From Selaginella moellendorffii (taxonomy: Eukaryota; Streptophyta; Lycopodiopsida; Selaginellales; Selaginellaceae): a stretch of DNA of 64,000 nt. Below are positions 1-9,908 of this stretch, in pieces. The notes under the pieces were generated by a model. The model was given only the letters and a program-made list of their open reading frames with translations. It ran no database searches and was not told where the DNA came from. Both the position numbers and the translations under genes were made by a program. How positions within the stretch are numbered: the stretch's first letter is position 1; every line of letters starts with the position of its first letter. The stretch is taken from contig NW_003314378.1 in the NCBI RefSeq assembly GCF_000143415.4, positions 303,442 to 367,441 on the forward strand. Direction: 5' to 3'.

Positions 1-487
1 CTGCAGCCTGCTCTAGCACCACCGGCTCTTGTCCCTCCTGCCCTGCCCGGCCCTCAAGCCATGCCCAATCCGAACGACCTGCGAATCTTCGAGACTCACT
101 GCAGCCGCTCCTCTTTGCAGATCTTCTCGCCAGAACAAGGGCAAGCCACCACCACGGCTGATTGCTCGCAGCTGTACACGACATCCCTGAAAGTTTTGTG
201 GAGACTTTACTTGCTGGAGTGGAACTTCTGGGAATTCCAAGCGGCTCTCAAGTCTCTTGAAGTTGACAGGGAAAAATGGAAAGTTGCCTTTATCATTCCC
301 CACACCTTGGTGAGACGTCCCCTCCTGGACGCATGCTGGGTGTGTGACTGTAATGGGAGGGAGCGGAGGTGCGAAAGAATGGGAAAAGAAGTGGAGGTGA
401 AGGATTTGGAGGAGAATTCGCCGCCAGATGGAAAGAGCCTGACGTGTCTCCTTGCGTGACGTGTCAGCCACGTGGCTGTCCGCCTCT
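1..487. other. Non-coding flank of the duplicated unit
   Basis: This is the 3' flank of the minus-strand peptide gene, repeated at about 8474-8885 and, inverted, at about 18618-19030. A plus-strand open frame beginning at position 61 is disrupted by indels in the other copies (for example near 8622), so I do not regard it as a gene. I see no RNA gene or other element here. Confidence 0.55.
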
Positions 488-733
488 TCAATCATGATCG
501 TGGTTGTCCTCGGAAGGGCCGGAGGGTGGCGTGGGCTGACCCTGGATGAGCATTCTCCGGGAGGTCCTTTCGAGAAGAGTGTGGATCTTGTTAGCAACAG
601 GAAGGCGCAATTCGAAATTGAAAAGCTCGGCCTGTTGGCTCATCACCAAAAATGAGCCTGGCCTGGAACAATCGATATTGCCGCTGATCATGATCACCAA
701 TGTGATGGCAAGAAGTATCCTTCCACGATCCAT
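488..733 (-). CDS. Small secreted signalling-peptide precursor, copy 1 (IDA/PIP-like C terminus)
   Basis: An intronless 81-residue precursor. The N terminus (MDRGRILLAITLVIMISG) is a hydrophobic signal peptide. A charged variable region follows, then Arg-Arg at residues 59-60 and a C-terminal motif at 65-78 reading GQPTPPSGPSEDNH. The G-x-P-x-P-P-S-[AG]-P-S core resembles INFLORESCENCE DEFICIENT IN ABSCISSION (IDA) and PAMP-induced peptides, which are secreted, processed and read by leucine-rich-repeat receptor kinases. The C-terminal R-H-N that IDA uses at its receptor is not present. The start is the first ATG after a TATA box about 100 bp upstream; an in-frame GTG nine bases earlier is not needed. 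Copies at 8886 and 18375 keep the length and signal peptide. The function is inferred from motif and architecture only. Confidence 0.6.
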   Translation of the reverse strand: MDRGRILLAITLVIMISGNIDCSRPGSFLVMSQQAELFNFELRLPVANKIHTLLERTSRRMLIQGQPTPPSGPSEDNHDHD

Positions 734-831
734 TCCAGCCACAAAAGCACTAAACGTAGTGATGATATCGTTGTATAAGAACCAAGAGCTGTGCTTGCTC
801 TGCTACGATTGGATCCAATGGGCCTCCAGTG

Positions 832-838
832 TTTTATA
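832..838 (-). promoter_or_regulatory. TATA box of peptide gene copy 1
   Basis: TATAAAA on the minus strand, about 100 bp upstream of the ATG at 733. That spacing implies a 5' leader of about 70 nt. It is kept in copy 2 (9230-9236) and is TATAAAG in copy 3 (18270-18276). Confidence 0.6.
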
Positions 839-1209
839 TTCATTCACATAGAAAGTTCTCCACCGGGCTTGGTAAACAGTCAAGTCCTTTGCACGTGCCA
901 TCTGTCAAAACAAGACTCGTTAGCTTCCAAGCCAGAACACTCTACGAGCAGTTTTTCAAAGTCCTGCACAAAAGACAGCTCGCCATTTGAAGTCTATAAG
1001 CTCTTGGTACCAAATTACCTGGATTTCCAGGCAGCCTTGGTGCAACTTTGCATGGGCCAAGAGCATGACCTGACCACGCAAGTCTACAAATGACGCTAGA
1101 TTTGCGTGATGCAGCCAAGGAGCAACTTAGAAATCTATCACGAGAAAGAAAATAAAATTTTAAAAGCTTTAAGAACTTTCTAAGACAACACCCTTTCTAA
1201 GAATGTACT

Positions 1210-2644
1210 TTAGACTAGTCTGAAACCCATGCCGCATTCGCACTTTTCAATGTTGTCCAGCGCGAATTGAGCCGGATAAACGTGGTAGCACGGCTCCATC
1301 GTCTCCCTCACCGAGCAGACCACGCTCTTGTTCTGGTCGCACACGAACTGCACGGGCCGCACGCCCTCCAGCCCCGCCGCCGAGTAGCCAAACGTGGATG
1401 GCGGGCTCGTCACCAGGACATCGCTCATCGACAGCAAGTAGATCTCCATCACCGCCTGTGCGTCGTGATCCAAGTTCCCTGTGTTTTGCACGCCCTCCAC
1501 GCTCGGCTGGTGGATGGACACCGAGGAGCCGTCCGCTAGATCGTATCCCAGCACCTTGCTCTTGAGCGTCTCCGAGTACTGCAAGTTGAGCGACACCACC
1601 AGCACCGCCACCTTCTTGCTGTTCTTCCTCACCGACGATCTGGGAGCTCGCTCCTGGGTGGTGTTTGCGAGCGCGCCTTGTTGCACCAGGCAGTCGAACG
1701 TATCCTCGGCGAGGTTGGGTGGCGAGAACCAGATGTGGCTTCGCAGCTGGACCCCGACTAGAAGCTCGGCCTGGGCCAGGTACGCGTCGTAGTACCTGGC
1801 CGCCTTGTCCCGAAGTCACTGGGAAGCAACAGGTACCTCACCAGGAGATGGAAGATGGCCTCCTGCTGTGGGAACCATTCCTCGAGCTTGCTCCTGAAAG
1901 CCGGGACGTTGTAGAGTGCCGGAGTGAAGTACTGGCCGGAGGAGAGGACGATCCACCGCGCGCTGGAGTTAAGAGCTTGCTGTTGATCTTGGCAGAAGAA
2001 GGCCTTGTCCTGGTCCCTGTAGTTGTAATCGAGATAGGCCACCAAGCTCACGTCGACGCCGCGGCTGCAGTTGGGCGATCCCACCAGGCTTCCAATCCAC
2101 TTGGAGGCGTCCCACGGCGCCAACTCGAGGTGCTTCCAGCTCGACGGCAGCAGCCAGGAGCTGGGTGGAAACGGCTCGCAGAAGAGCGTGTCCAGGTTCT
2201 CCAACCTCGCGATCAGCATCGTCCTGTCGGTGAGCAGCGGGTAGAGAAACGCTGCTACTATAGCCACCATCTTGTTGCCGATCCCCTGGCTGGCGGGAAC
2301 GTAGACGAGGTAGCCGCATGTACTACAGTTCGCGCACTGCTCGGGCCCCGGAGCGCACCTCCCGCGCAAAGCCTCCACTCTAGGATTTTCCTTTGGAGCG
2401 ACTCGGATGGCTCGAAGCTCGTCGATCTTCGGCGGCTGTAGAAGTCGTACTCGTTCCTGCTCCTGCAAGTGTCGCTGCCGTTGTAGCTTGTGGTGTTGTT
2501 GCTGATCCGGAAGTTTGATCCCAGAGTTCGGCTCCGGGACATCATCGCAGAGTCGGAATTTATGTCGAGAACCCATATGAGTAGCAGTGCTGCAGCGGAG
2601 AAGAGGAGCACGAAGAACAGCAAGCTCGGGCTGTAACTTTTCAT
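1210..2644 (-). pseudogene. Xyloglucan fucosyltransferase-like (GT37), copy 1, frameshifted
   Basis: The family is the plant Golgi FUT1 group, which adds fucose to cell-wall glycans. The start at 2644 opens with MKSYSPSLLFFVLLF, a type II membrane anchor. A catalytic region follows with the conserved stretches YLVYVPASQGIGNKM and LLTDRT, and the C-terminal motif SDVLVTSPPSTFGYSAAG. The reading frame breaks twice. The first break is near 2355-2375, where the frame carrying the anchor gives way to the frame carrying RCAPGPEQC. The second is near 1812, where four bases present in the inverted copy (DFVWDKAA) are missing. The stop after GFRLV is at 1210. As written it cannot make a full enzyme. 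An intron at the first break cannot be fully excluded, but the 4-bp loss is unambiguous. Confidence 0.8.
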
Positions 2645-2799
2645 CCTCCGATCCTGGAAAGTTGCCTCCCGAACTCCACCTCAATGCAAAAAATTCCTCT
2701 TAGTTGGTGATGGTGATTACTAACCTGAAGATCAGAAAGAATTAAGATTTGAGCAACTAAGAAACAATTCCGTGGCTTACCATGTGGACGGGACACGCG

Positions 2800-3420
2800 A
2801 CCAAATACTCAAGACGAAGAAGGAACTCACAGCTCCAGCCAATTGACTTCGTCGCTCACCATCTTTCTGGTGGAGTCTCACGGTACTGGGATGAGAGCGG
2901 TATCCAAGGATCTTCCACACGAGCTCGCCTGGAGCTGTCCTTCAAGCTGTTCTCCGTGAGCTCTTTGTTGCTATCCGACCGTAGCAGGGTTTCCACCACT
3001 TAGTCCTTCAGAACCAGCCCCTCCAACCGGTTCTCCGAGAGATCCGAGCAAACTCAAAGAGTCTGCCCAAGCTGAGAGACAAGATACAGCCCACACGTGC
3101 TCCTCCGAAACGTTGTTCGAGCACTTCCAAGCCCGCACACCCATTTGGATGGCTGAGAGATGTAGAGCCGAGAATGACATTCCGGAGTTTGCTGCTGGAC
3201 GGGGGAATGAGACTGTTGAAGAGCTCCTGGAGAGCCACGCAGTCGCGAAAGATCCCATCGCGCCAAAGGCCTAGCAGCTCCATGTACCCCCGAGAAGGAC
3301 GAGCCAGAGATCATGTTGCCGGCTCGTGATCGTCCAGCTGAACTGATTCCTTGACATGTCTAACACCCTGAGAAGTTCCCTCTAAACAGAAGAGATACCT
3401 GTCCTGTCCGGAGTTCAATC
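2800..3420 (-). pseudogene. Leucine-rich-repeat protein fragment, copy 1
   Basis: Frameshifted reading frames on the minus strand contain LRR-like pieces such as KLSGNMISGSSF (clearer in the inverted copy), DCVALQELFNSL and LSENRL. No complete repeat array, membrane segment or kinase is present. It lies between the fucosyltransferase and PP2C remnants in both arms. The match to plant LRR proteins is by eye and weak, because the frame changes every 30-40 codons. Confidence 0.4.
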
Positions 3421-3678
3421 TCCAGTGAGGCTAGAACTTCCAGGCTGTGAACCTTCTGATGGAACAAAACCTTGATTTCTTAAAGGAAGATTCAGCAGCA
3501 GTTACCTGCGATTTAAACCAGTTTCTAATGAGCAAAGACACGAAGATGAGCCGTTTGAATAAAATCAAAAGGGAGTCATACCTCAATTAGCGTAAGAACC
3601 GGAAATACTGCGGCCTGAGCAATTTACACTGGCCTCCGCAAAAACTGCTTGAAAAGTTTACCCTTCGCGACTCAAATA
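3421..3678. other. Spacer between LRR fragment and PP2C remnant
   Basis: No open frame or recognisable element; repeated inverted at about 16314-16500. Confidence 0.4.
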
Positions 3679-4880
3679 TCACGTCACAAACGCCACAACA
3701 GCTTTCCACCGCTCCAATTCATTCTCGCCTTTGCAGCCCCCCTAGCAAACGGGCTGTCCAAACGCTCGGCCTACGCCCCAGCTACATGCCTGTAAAGTGA
3801 AGAGAATATTAGCAATCTTGAGATTCTTCAACAGCGAGAGTTCACCTTCAAGTTGACTTGGTCAGATTTTTTAAGAACTTCGACTATGTCGTTGTTGAAG
3901 AGATTGTCAAAAAGGCCATCAGTTCCCAAAACAATGATGTCCCCCTTAGACAGGGATCTTGAATTCCTGTAGACGGAAAATTAGCGAACTTAAGGGAAAA
4001 GCAAGAGTACCTCTGCAACCGTCGGATGGTCACTAAATGTTCCAACTTGAAACGGAAAGTTAAAACTATGCTGCATGGGCTCCGAGCTTGCAACTACTTG
4101 CCAATTGCGAACTATGATGAACCCAAGTCTCCCAAGTTTGCTGCGTACATGTCTGAAATATATGACCCGACTCAGCCTCAAACATCAACTCCGACTAGCT
4201 TACTTGCTCAAACAATGCAGCCACAAGGACCGTTGCTGATCCCTGGGCCTTTGTACTGCCGGCGGCTTTGACAAGCACGTCCTTGGGGTCCGGTTTCCCT
4301 TTGCTGTTTACAACCAATGCCTTACAATGTCCCATAAGCTCCCGAGAATACATCCCCGAATCAATGCCTGAAAAGCAGTAAAAACTCTTTTGAAGAAACA
4401 GACTCAAAGAAAGATTTTTCTTACCTTCTCCGGCCCAGCCCCCAACACCATCAGCAACACCCATCCAGGAGCCTTCAGTGACGAAGGCATCTTCACCCCC
4501 TCTTTGAGCCTGTAAACAGCAAAGCTTAGAAGATCTACAAAAATTAGCAAGTAAGCTTTGCACCTTCTCAGGATGGGGACGCGTCGCAGCAGCATAGTCC
4601 AGTCGAAGCAACCTTAAAAGCAAGAACACCATGAATTTCACCAATAGCCACGCGAAACGTAAACAAGCTCACCGGCTGCTAGAATCCGTTTCAGCATTCT
4701 GGCACCCTTGCAAGCTTGAGACTTCAGTATATAGAGAAGGAAAGAAAAATTTGCAAACCTCTTCGCCATTTTTGCAAGCCGAGTTGTGTGTCTTGGCCGG
4801 TTGTGGGAGGGAAACAGCCGATTCATCGAAAGTAACATGTGTTGTCTCTTCGGGCGCTTCAAGAGATAGAGAGATCAGCA
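3679..4880 (-). pseudogene. PP2C-type protein phosphatase (organellar PP2C55/80-like), copy 1, broken
   Basis: Exons can be traced on the minus strand. They encode RPHPEK joined to AQRGGEDAFV (Asp of the first metal site), then GVADGVGGWAGEG, GIDSGMYSREL, AQGSATVLVAALFEQ, GDSGFIIVRNWQ and GTDGLFDN-like stretches. These match the SpoIIE/PP2C family of plant mitochondrial and plastid phosphatases. Two lesions are clear against the other copies: loss of two bases near 3950, giving a stop after EFKIPV, and a 16-bp deletion near 3700 that removes the GGKLDDTT metal-binding motif and shifts the frame. The 5' exon could not be resolved; an ATG at 4959 runs into an early stop. Confidence 0.8.
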
Positions 4881-4959
4881 ACACCTCACCAAAAATTCCA
4901 GGCTACATTCTTACCTCGCGTGCTTAAAGAAGGAGAGGACGTTGCTCGTTGTGAGCCAT

Positions 4960-6280
4960 GATCTGCGGTAAACTTGCGTGATTAGTGCTTGGATCTTATT
5001 TTCTTTCCTCGCAGAGAGTTGATTCCACTGGTGGACAAGGCATGGGTTATGGATATGGGTGGGACTTTGGTTGAGCAGCTAAATTCTACTCTCTAGTTCG
5101 TGGAATGTTACTCTTAAGATAAAACTATACACTGACCGATCAAACCAGTGAGGCTGGCTGGGCAATTAAACGTTTTTAACATTGCAACGGACTTCGCAGG
5201 CTCAACTAACAACAGCGGAAGGGCTCCTGGAACCAGGCAGCAGCGGAGGACATCCACATGACTAATGGCGCCTCCCAACTCTACATTGTTAACAGCACTA
5301 CACAATTGGGCACCATAGATGGAACAGGAGTAGTATAAATGATTACATTTTGGTCAGCCAAACTATTCTTTAATCATGTGGTGTACTGTTTAGATTTTTC
5401 CTTGACAAAATGGTATGGCGGGGAATTCCAAGAGTTCTTGACCGCCTCATGTCTGACTAGGATGCATATGCTGCTTACAACACTCCTATCAACAACCAGA
5501 ACTCACTGTGGTCACGACTAAGTCATGCCAGCATGGGTGCCCGACTTTGCCCAACAAGTCCAAGAGCTTTAGAATGCACTGCCCACGACCACTGATACTG
5601 AGGTCAGCTGACTGATTGACATGCTCACACAGCAGCACAGGAGTATTTTCTCAGTTCACTCCCACCACCCCAACTGGATGCTTTCCTAGATTTCACTGGT
5701 GGGACAAATTATAAAACTTTTTAAAATCATAAGTTTATTGTATTAAACTGATTAATAAAGTGGCAGCAATAAACATTCTATTCTGCCCATGACAATGATG
5801 CAAGCAATAATCACAATGACTATGACTATGTATGTCTCATGAACTATCCTTCTACACAGTTGTCTGCAAAATTGATAACCTACATAGATGTACCTTTGGT
5901 CGATATACCCATAGTTTATTTGTATCAGCAATGGACCTACACAATCCATAATAATTCCGTTAAAACTCCACACATAAAAAGTCTCTACAAAGCAATTTAG
6001 TGTCAAGTTTTTAAGACCGTGTAAAACTCGAGTTTCACTGAGACCGGTTCTTACCATCAAAACCAAGATCGTCATCATCTACACACATAAAAGATGATTT
6101 TGACGGCTCTAGACAAGCCCGGTAAAAGAAAACTTCCGAGACGACTTGGCAGCAAACAAATCAGATTGTGTTACGCGGACAGCAAGAGTAAAAAATGAAA
6201 TAGAAGGGAACAGAAGACCGTGTACCTAAAATCGTGCACGATTCACGACGAAGTCATCCAAAGGACCTCGCCTCCCCTCC
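4960..6280. other. Divergent spacer between PP2C remnant and germin gene
   Basis: About 1.3 kb with no supported gene. It is duplicated, inverted, at about 13850-14980, and its germin-proximal part again at about 21200-21660. The copies differ by indels, including one of about 40 bp near 5950 versus 14190. The germin-proximal part probably carries that gene's promoter elements. Confidence 0.6.
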
Positions 6281-6286
6281 TCCGGC

Positions 6287-6292
6287 TATAAA
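6287..6292 (+). promoter_or_regulatory. TATA box of germin-like gene 1
   Basis: TATAAA 52 bp upstream of the chosen ATG. The upstream ATG at 6293 overlaps this box and would precede any transcript start, which is why it was not used as the start. Confidence 0.7.
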
Positions 6293-6343
6293 ATGCCTGC
6301 CCCTCCCTCATATAGCTCCATCAGTCTTTTCCAAGCTCACAAG

Positions 6344-7009
6344 ATGGCTCATCTTCGTTTTGTTCTATCCTTCCTCCTAGCAATCAGCTCCATCTTGTTT
6401 GTGCATGCCGCGGATGAAGATATGCTGCAGGACTTTTGCGTTGCAGACAATGGCTCCAAGATCAAAGTGAACGGCGTCGTCTGCAAGGCGGCCGCCGATG
6501 TGAAAGCCGAGGACTTCAAGTCGAGCCTGCTGGCGACTCCCGGGAACACCGACAACAAGCTCGGCTCCAACGTCACGCTGGCGAGTGTCAACAATTTCCC
6601 CGGTCTCAACACCTTTGGTGTAGCTTTTGCCCGCGTCGACTATGCTCCCGGCGGCACCAATCCCCCCCACGTCCATCCCCGAGGATCCGAGCTGCTCTTC
6701 CTCGTGCACGGGAACCTCTTAGTCGGATTCGTCACCACCTTGCCGGACAACAAGCTCTTCGCCCAAATGCTCTATCCTGGAGATCTGTTCGTCTTCCCTC
6801 GGGGACTCGTCCACTTCCAGCTTAACGTTGGAAAGGAGCCTGCGGTTGCGATGGCTGGCTTCAACAGCCAAAACCCCGGGGCAACTCAGGTGGCCAAGGC
6901 GGTGTTTGATTCCAATCCTCCAATCAACGACGACGTGATCGCGAAAGCATTCCAGATTGACGACCGTGGTCTCATCCAGAAGTTGAGAGAGCTCATCGGC
7001 ATGACTTGA
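6344..7009 (+). CDS. Germin-like protein, copy 1 (intact)
   Basis: A secreted apoplastic cupin of 221 residues, the usual germin length. A signal peptide (about residues 1-22, ending near FVHAADED) is followed by the family disulfide cysteines at 32 and 47 and an N-glycosylation site at Asn76. Cupin box 1 has His109, His111 and Glu116 (motif HVHPRGSE) and box 2 has His157 (PRGLVHFQLN), so all four Mn ligands are present. Some germins have oxalate oxidase or superoxide dismutase activity; which applies here cannot be read from sequence. There is no intron. The start is the first ATG downstream of the TATA box. The protein is identical to copy 3 at 20478-21143, and I saw two synonymous differences in the 3' part of the gene. 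Confidence 0.95.
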   Translation: MAHLRFVLSFLLAISSILFVHAADEDMLQDFCVADNGSKIKVNGVVCKAAADVKAEDFKSSLLATPGNTDNKLGSNVTLASVNNFPGLNTFGVAFARVDYAPGGTNPPHVHPRGSELLFLVHGNLLVGFVTTLPDNKLFAQMLYPGDLFVFPRGLVHFQLNVGKEPAVAMAGFNSQNPGATQVAKAVFDSNPPINDDVIAKAFQIDDRGLIQKLRELIGMT

Positions 7010-7063
7010 AAGTTTCTCCAAAGGTTGCGAGGCTGACTTGACTAAGTTACATATATAAATAAA

Positions 7064-7460
7064 TTATTTTTCCAAAGCTCTTACCTTTCGGAAACTTTCG
7101 TAAGCACAGCTAGATCGCTTTCCCGCCAATTTCCATTTTAAACACGGTCCTGGAGCGATTTGCCAGGACATACGTCGATCCAATGCCCGAAACATATCGT
7201 AATGCGATCGGCAAGATGCCACCAAAACCCTACAAACCAGAGCATCCGGCACAAACGGCATGGCACCAGCAATTCCTCGGCATTCTCCAGTTGCCTGCCA
7301 CGGCCGAAGATATCGATCATGCAGACGAAGTGATCACTGCCTGGCGCGATCCTAAAATCCCCTGTCACGAGAAGAAAGAAATCCTTATTGCGATTCACGG
7401 AGCTGATGTAGGCGCAGGCCGGAGTGTCACCTTTCCCATTGCGCCCTTGCCTCAATGAGC
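7064..7460 (-). pseudogene. Pentatricopeptide-repeat protein fragment, copy 1
   Basis: Minus-strand frames contain FVCMIDIFGRGRQLENAEEL followed, in another frame, by MPFVPDALVCRVLVASCR. These match the last PPR motifs and the E domain of plant PLS-class PPR proteins, which act in organelle RNA editing. Only the C-terminal part remains and it is frameshifted. The same fragment, inverted, lies at 20040-20410. Confidence 0.6.
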
Positions 7461-7860
7461 AAACGCAGTGATCCCTTTATGCAGCATTGTAATGGGCTAA
7501 AGGTGACACTGTAGTGAAGTGAGGTCCATGATCTTACAATGTTCAAGGGAAAGACCAAAACTACACCTTGTCAACTCACCCAAGCCCTCTCTAAGGGGCT
7601 TTTGGCAAGATGACAAAGTATCTCCTTTAGCCTACTTTGAGAGGATTTCGGGATTTACCTGGACGTATTTGAGTGTACTGCATATAATAATCAAGTGGCT
7701 GGACATGAGAAGGTTCTGTATGGCTCTATCAGGAGAGGCACAGAGAATGTTTGTTTCATGCTGTGCACGAGATCAGATTGTTTGGTTGGATGAAGCAGTG
7801 GACTCGATTTCCAGGCTGTTGTGATGTTCAATTAAGATTGCATTATCGAGATTGGAATCA
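7461..7860. other. Duplicated non-coding segment
   Basis: Repeated inverted at about 19650-20030. Short open frames on the plus strand have no recognisable domain and differ between copies by indels. Confidence 0.4.
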
Positions 7861-7869
7861 CAAGAACAT

Positions 7870-8110
7870 GGAAAGAACTGGACGTGTCTCCCAGCGTGGT
7901 GCGTGTTTCGTCCGGGAATTAATCTTGTGATGTTTGCTCGAGGCGATGTAGCCTTGATTGTCACAGTAGATTGGTGTTGGGCCGGGTGTCGTTGAGGAGG
8001 CGGCGAAGCCAGATGGCCTCTTTGCATGCGGAACTAGCCTCCGCCTCACAGCTGGAGCAGGCAACGACGCTCTTCTTCTTGCTGCTAACTGCATTGTGAA
8101 GGCTAAACAA
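7870..8110 (-). mobile_element. Copia RNase H fragment
   Basis: Minus-strand translation includes PTPIYCDNQGYIA and KHHKINSRTKHA, the end of a Ty1/copia RNase H domain. It is cut off on both sides. The inverted counterpart at 19379-19600 reads SSCEAEASSACKEAIWLRRL upstream of the same region. Confidence 0.75.
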
Positions 8111-8319
8111 TTTAGCCAAAGCCAGCCCAGTAAGCTTGACTCGTGGCCTTAAGACCGCAAGAAAACGTATCTCGGAAGTACGAAAAGACGCGTTTTAGTC
8201 AATGTTGAGGTCCAGGATTGTCAAGGGTTCTTGCACAAAGTGGAATTCGAATGGATTAGCGCACCTTCCATGGCGTCCATATCCCCTCTATAACTAGAAA
8301 AAAAACACACTCCAACAAG

Positions 8320-8470
8320 CGAACGAAGCATTTTCCTAGGCTATGGCATTGAACACAAGGCTTACAAGGTCTACAATCCTGTCTCCAAGGCGCTGATCAT
8401 CTCACCAGACGTGCATCCAATGAGACTCCATCACGTCAAGTGGGAGAAAATCTGCCTTTGCCAGTGCTGC
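8320..8470 (+). mobile_element. Copia integrase C-terminal fragment
   Basis: Plus-strand translation gives FLGYGIEHKAYKVYNPVSKA and ISPDVH, the conserved stretch between copia integrase and reverse transcriptase. It lies opposite in orientation to the RNase H fragment beside it, so the two scraps do not form one element. Repeated inverted near 19080-19190. Confidence 0.7.
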
Positions 8471-8885
8471 CCAATGCCCAATCCGAACGACCTGCGAATC
8501 TTCAAGACTCACTGCAGCCGCTCCTCTTTGCAGATCTTCTCGCCAGAACAAGGGCAAGCCACCACCACGGCTGATTGCTCGCAGCTGTACACGACATCCC
8601 TGAAAGTCTTGTGGAGACTTTGAACTTCTGGGAATTCCAAGCGGCTCTCAAGTCTCTTGAAGTTGACAGGGAAAAATGGAAAGTTGCCTTTATCATTCCC
8701 CTCACCTTGGTGAGACAAGCGCCTCCTGGACGCATGCTGGGTGTGTGACTGTAATGGGAGGGAGCGGAGGTGCGGAAGAATGGGAAAAGAAGTGGAGGTG
8801 GAGGATTTGGAGAATTCACCGCCAGATGGAAAGAGCCTGACGTGTCTTCTTGCGTGACGTGTCAGCCACGTGGCTGTCCGCCTCT

Positions 8886-9131
8886 TCAATCATGATGGTG
8901 GTTGTCCTCGGAAGGGCCGGAGGGTGGCGTGGGCTGACCCTGGATGAGCATTCTCCGGGAGGTCCTTTCGAGAAGAGTGTGGATCTTGTTAACAACAGGA
9001 AGGCGCAATTCGGAATTGAAAAGCTCGGCCTGCTGGCTCATCACCGAAAACGAGCCCGGCCTGGAACATTTGATGTTGCCGCTGATCATGATCACCAATG
9101 CGATGGCAACAAGCATCCTTCCACGATCCAT
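8886..9131 (-). CDS. Small secreted signalling-peptide precursor, copy 2
   Basis: An 81-residue paralogue of the gene at 488-733, with several substitutions in the signal peptide and only a few beyond it. The mature end is GQPTPPSGPSEDNHHHD; Arg-Arg precedes it. The TATA box is retained at 9230-9236. Its upstream neighbourhood is altered: from about 9378 the sequence jumps straight into the PP2C remnant, so the fucosyltransferase and LRR segments next to copies 1 and 3 are missing. The frame stays open upstream of the ATG to 9386, but the TATA position makes such an extension unlikely. Confidence 0.58.
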   Translation of the reverse strand: MDRGRMLVAIALVIMISGNIKCSRPGSFSVMSQQAELFNSELRLPVVNKIHTLLERTSRRMLIQGQPTPPSGPSEDNHHHD

Positions 9132-9229
9132 TCCAGCCACAAAAGCACTAAACGTAGTGATGATATCGTTGTATAAGAACCAAGAGCTGTGCTTGCTCCG
9201 ATACGATTGGATCCAATGGGCCTCCAGTG

Positions 9230-9236
9230 TTTTATA
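9230..9236 (-). promoter_or_regulatory. TATA box of peptide gene copy 2
   Basis: TATAAAA on the minus strand, about 100 bp from the ATG at 9131, as in copy 1. Confidence 0.55.
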
Positions 9237-9377
9237 TTCACAGAAAAAGTTCTTCACCGGGCTTGGTAAACAGTCAAGTCCTTTGCGCGTGCCAATGTCA
9301 AAACAAGACTCGTTAGCTTCCAAGCCAGAACACTCTACGAGCAGTTTTTCAAAGTCCTGCACAAAAGACAGCTGCTG

Positions 9378-9908
9378 CCCTAGCAAATGGGCTGTCCAAA
9401 CGCTCGGCCTGCGCCCCAGCTATATGCCTGTAAAGTGAGGAGAATATTAGCAATCTTGAGATTCTTCAACAGCGAGAGTTCACCTTCAAGTTGACTTTGT
9501 CGGACCCAAGAGATTTTTTAAGAACTTTGATTATGTCGTCGTTGAAGAGATTGTCAAAAAGGCCATCAGTTCCCAAAACAATGATGTCCCCCTTGCAGAC
9601 AGGGATCTTGAATTCCTGTAGACAGAAAATTAGCGAATTTAAGGGAAAAGCAAGAATACCTCTGCAACCGTTGGATGGTCACCAAAAGTTCCAACTTGAA
9701 ACAGAAAGTTAAAACTATGCTGCATGGGCTCCGAGCTTGCAACTACTTGCCAATTGCGAACTATGATGAACCCCGAGTCTCCCAAGCTTGCTGCATACAG
9801 TGTCTGAAACATATGACCCGACTCAGCCTCAAACATCAAATCCGACTAGCTTAGTTGCTCAAACAATGCAGCCACAAGAACCGTTGCTGATCCTTTGGCC
9901 TTTGTACT
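9378..9908 (-). pseudogene. PP2C phosphatase fragment, copy 2
   Basis: Carries only the 3' half of the phosphatase: part of the last exon plus the exons encoding FKIPVCKG and the GDSGFIIVRNWQ stretch. The last exon is truncated at 9378, where peptide-gene flank is fused, so the GGKLDD end is gone. The other side stops at 9908, where Copia-associated sequence begins. It keeps the two bases lost from copy 1 near 3950. Confidence 0.75.

Noticed and set aside
61-459. 132-codon plus-strand open frame opposite the peptide gene
   Set aside because: The duplicated copies have indels that break it, there is no domain, and it overlaps the non-coding flank of a better-supported gene.
1665-2441. 258-codon plus-strand frame opposite the fucosyltransferase
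   Set aside because: A shadow frame of GC-rich coding sequence; no domain of its own.
6293-6343. Upstream ATG extending the germin protein by 17 residues
   Set aside because: It overlaps the TATA box, so it should not be transcribed; the shorter form starts with a proper signal peptide.
8886-9386. 166-residue version of peptide copy 2
   Set aside because: The extension runs through the TATA box and lies outside any expected transcript; the other copies do not keep it open.
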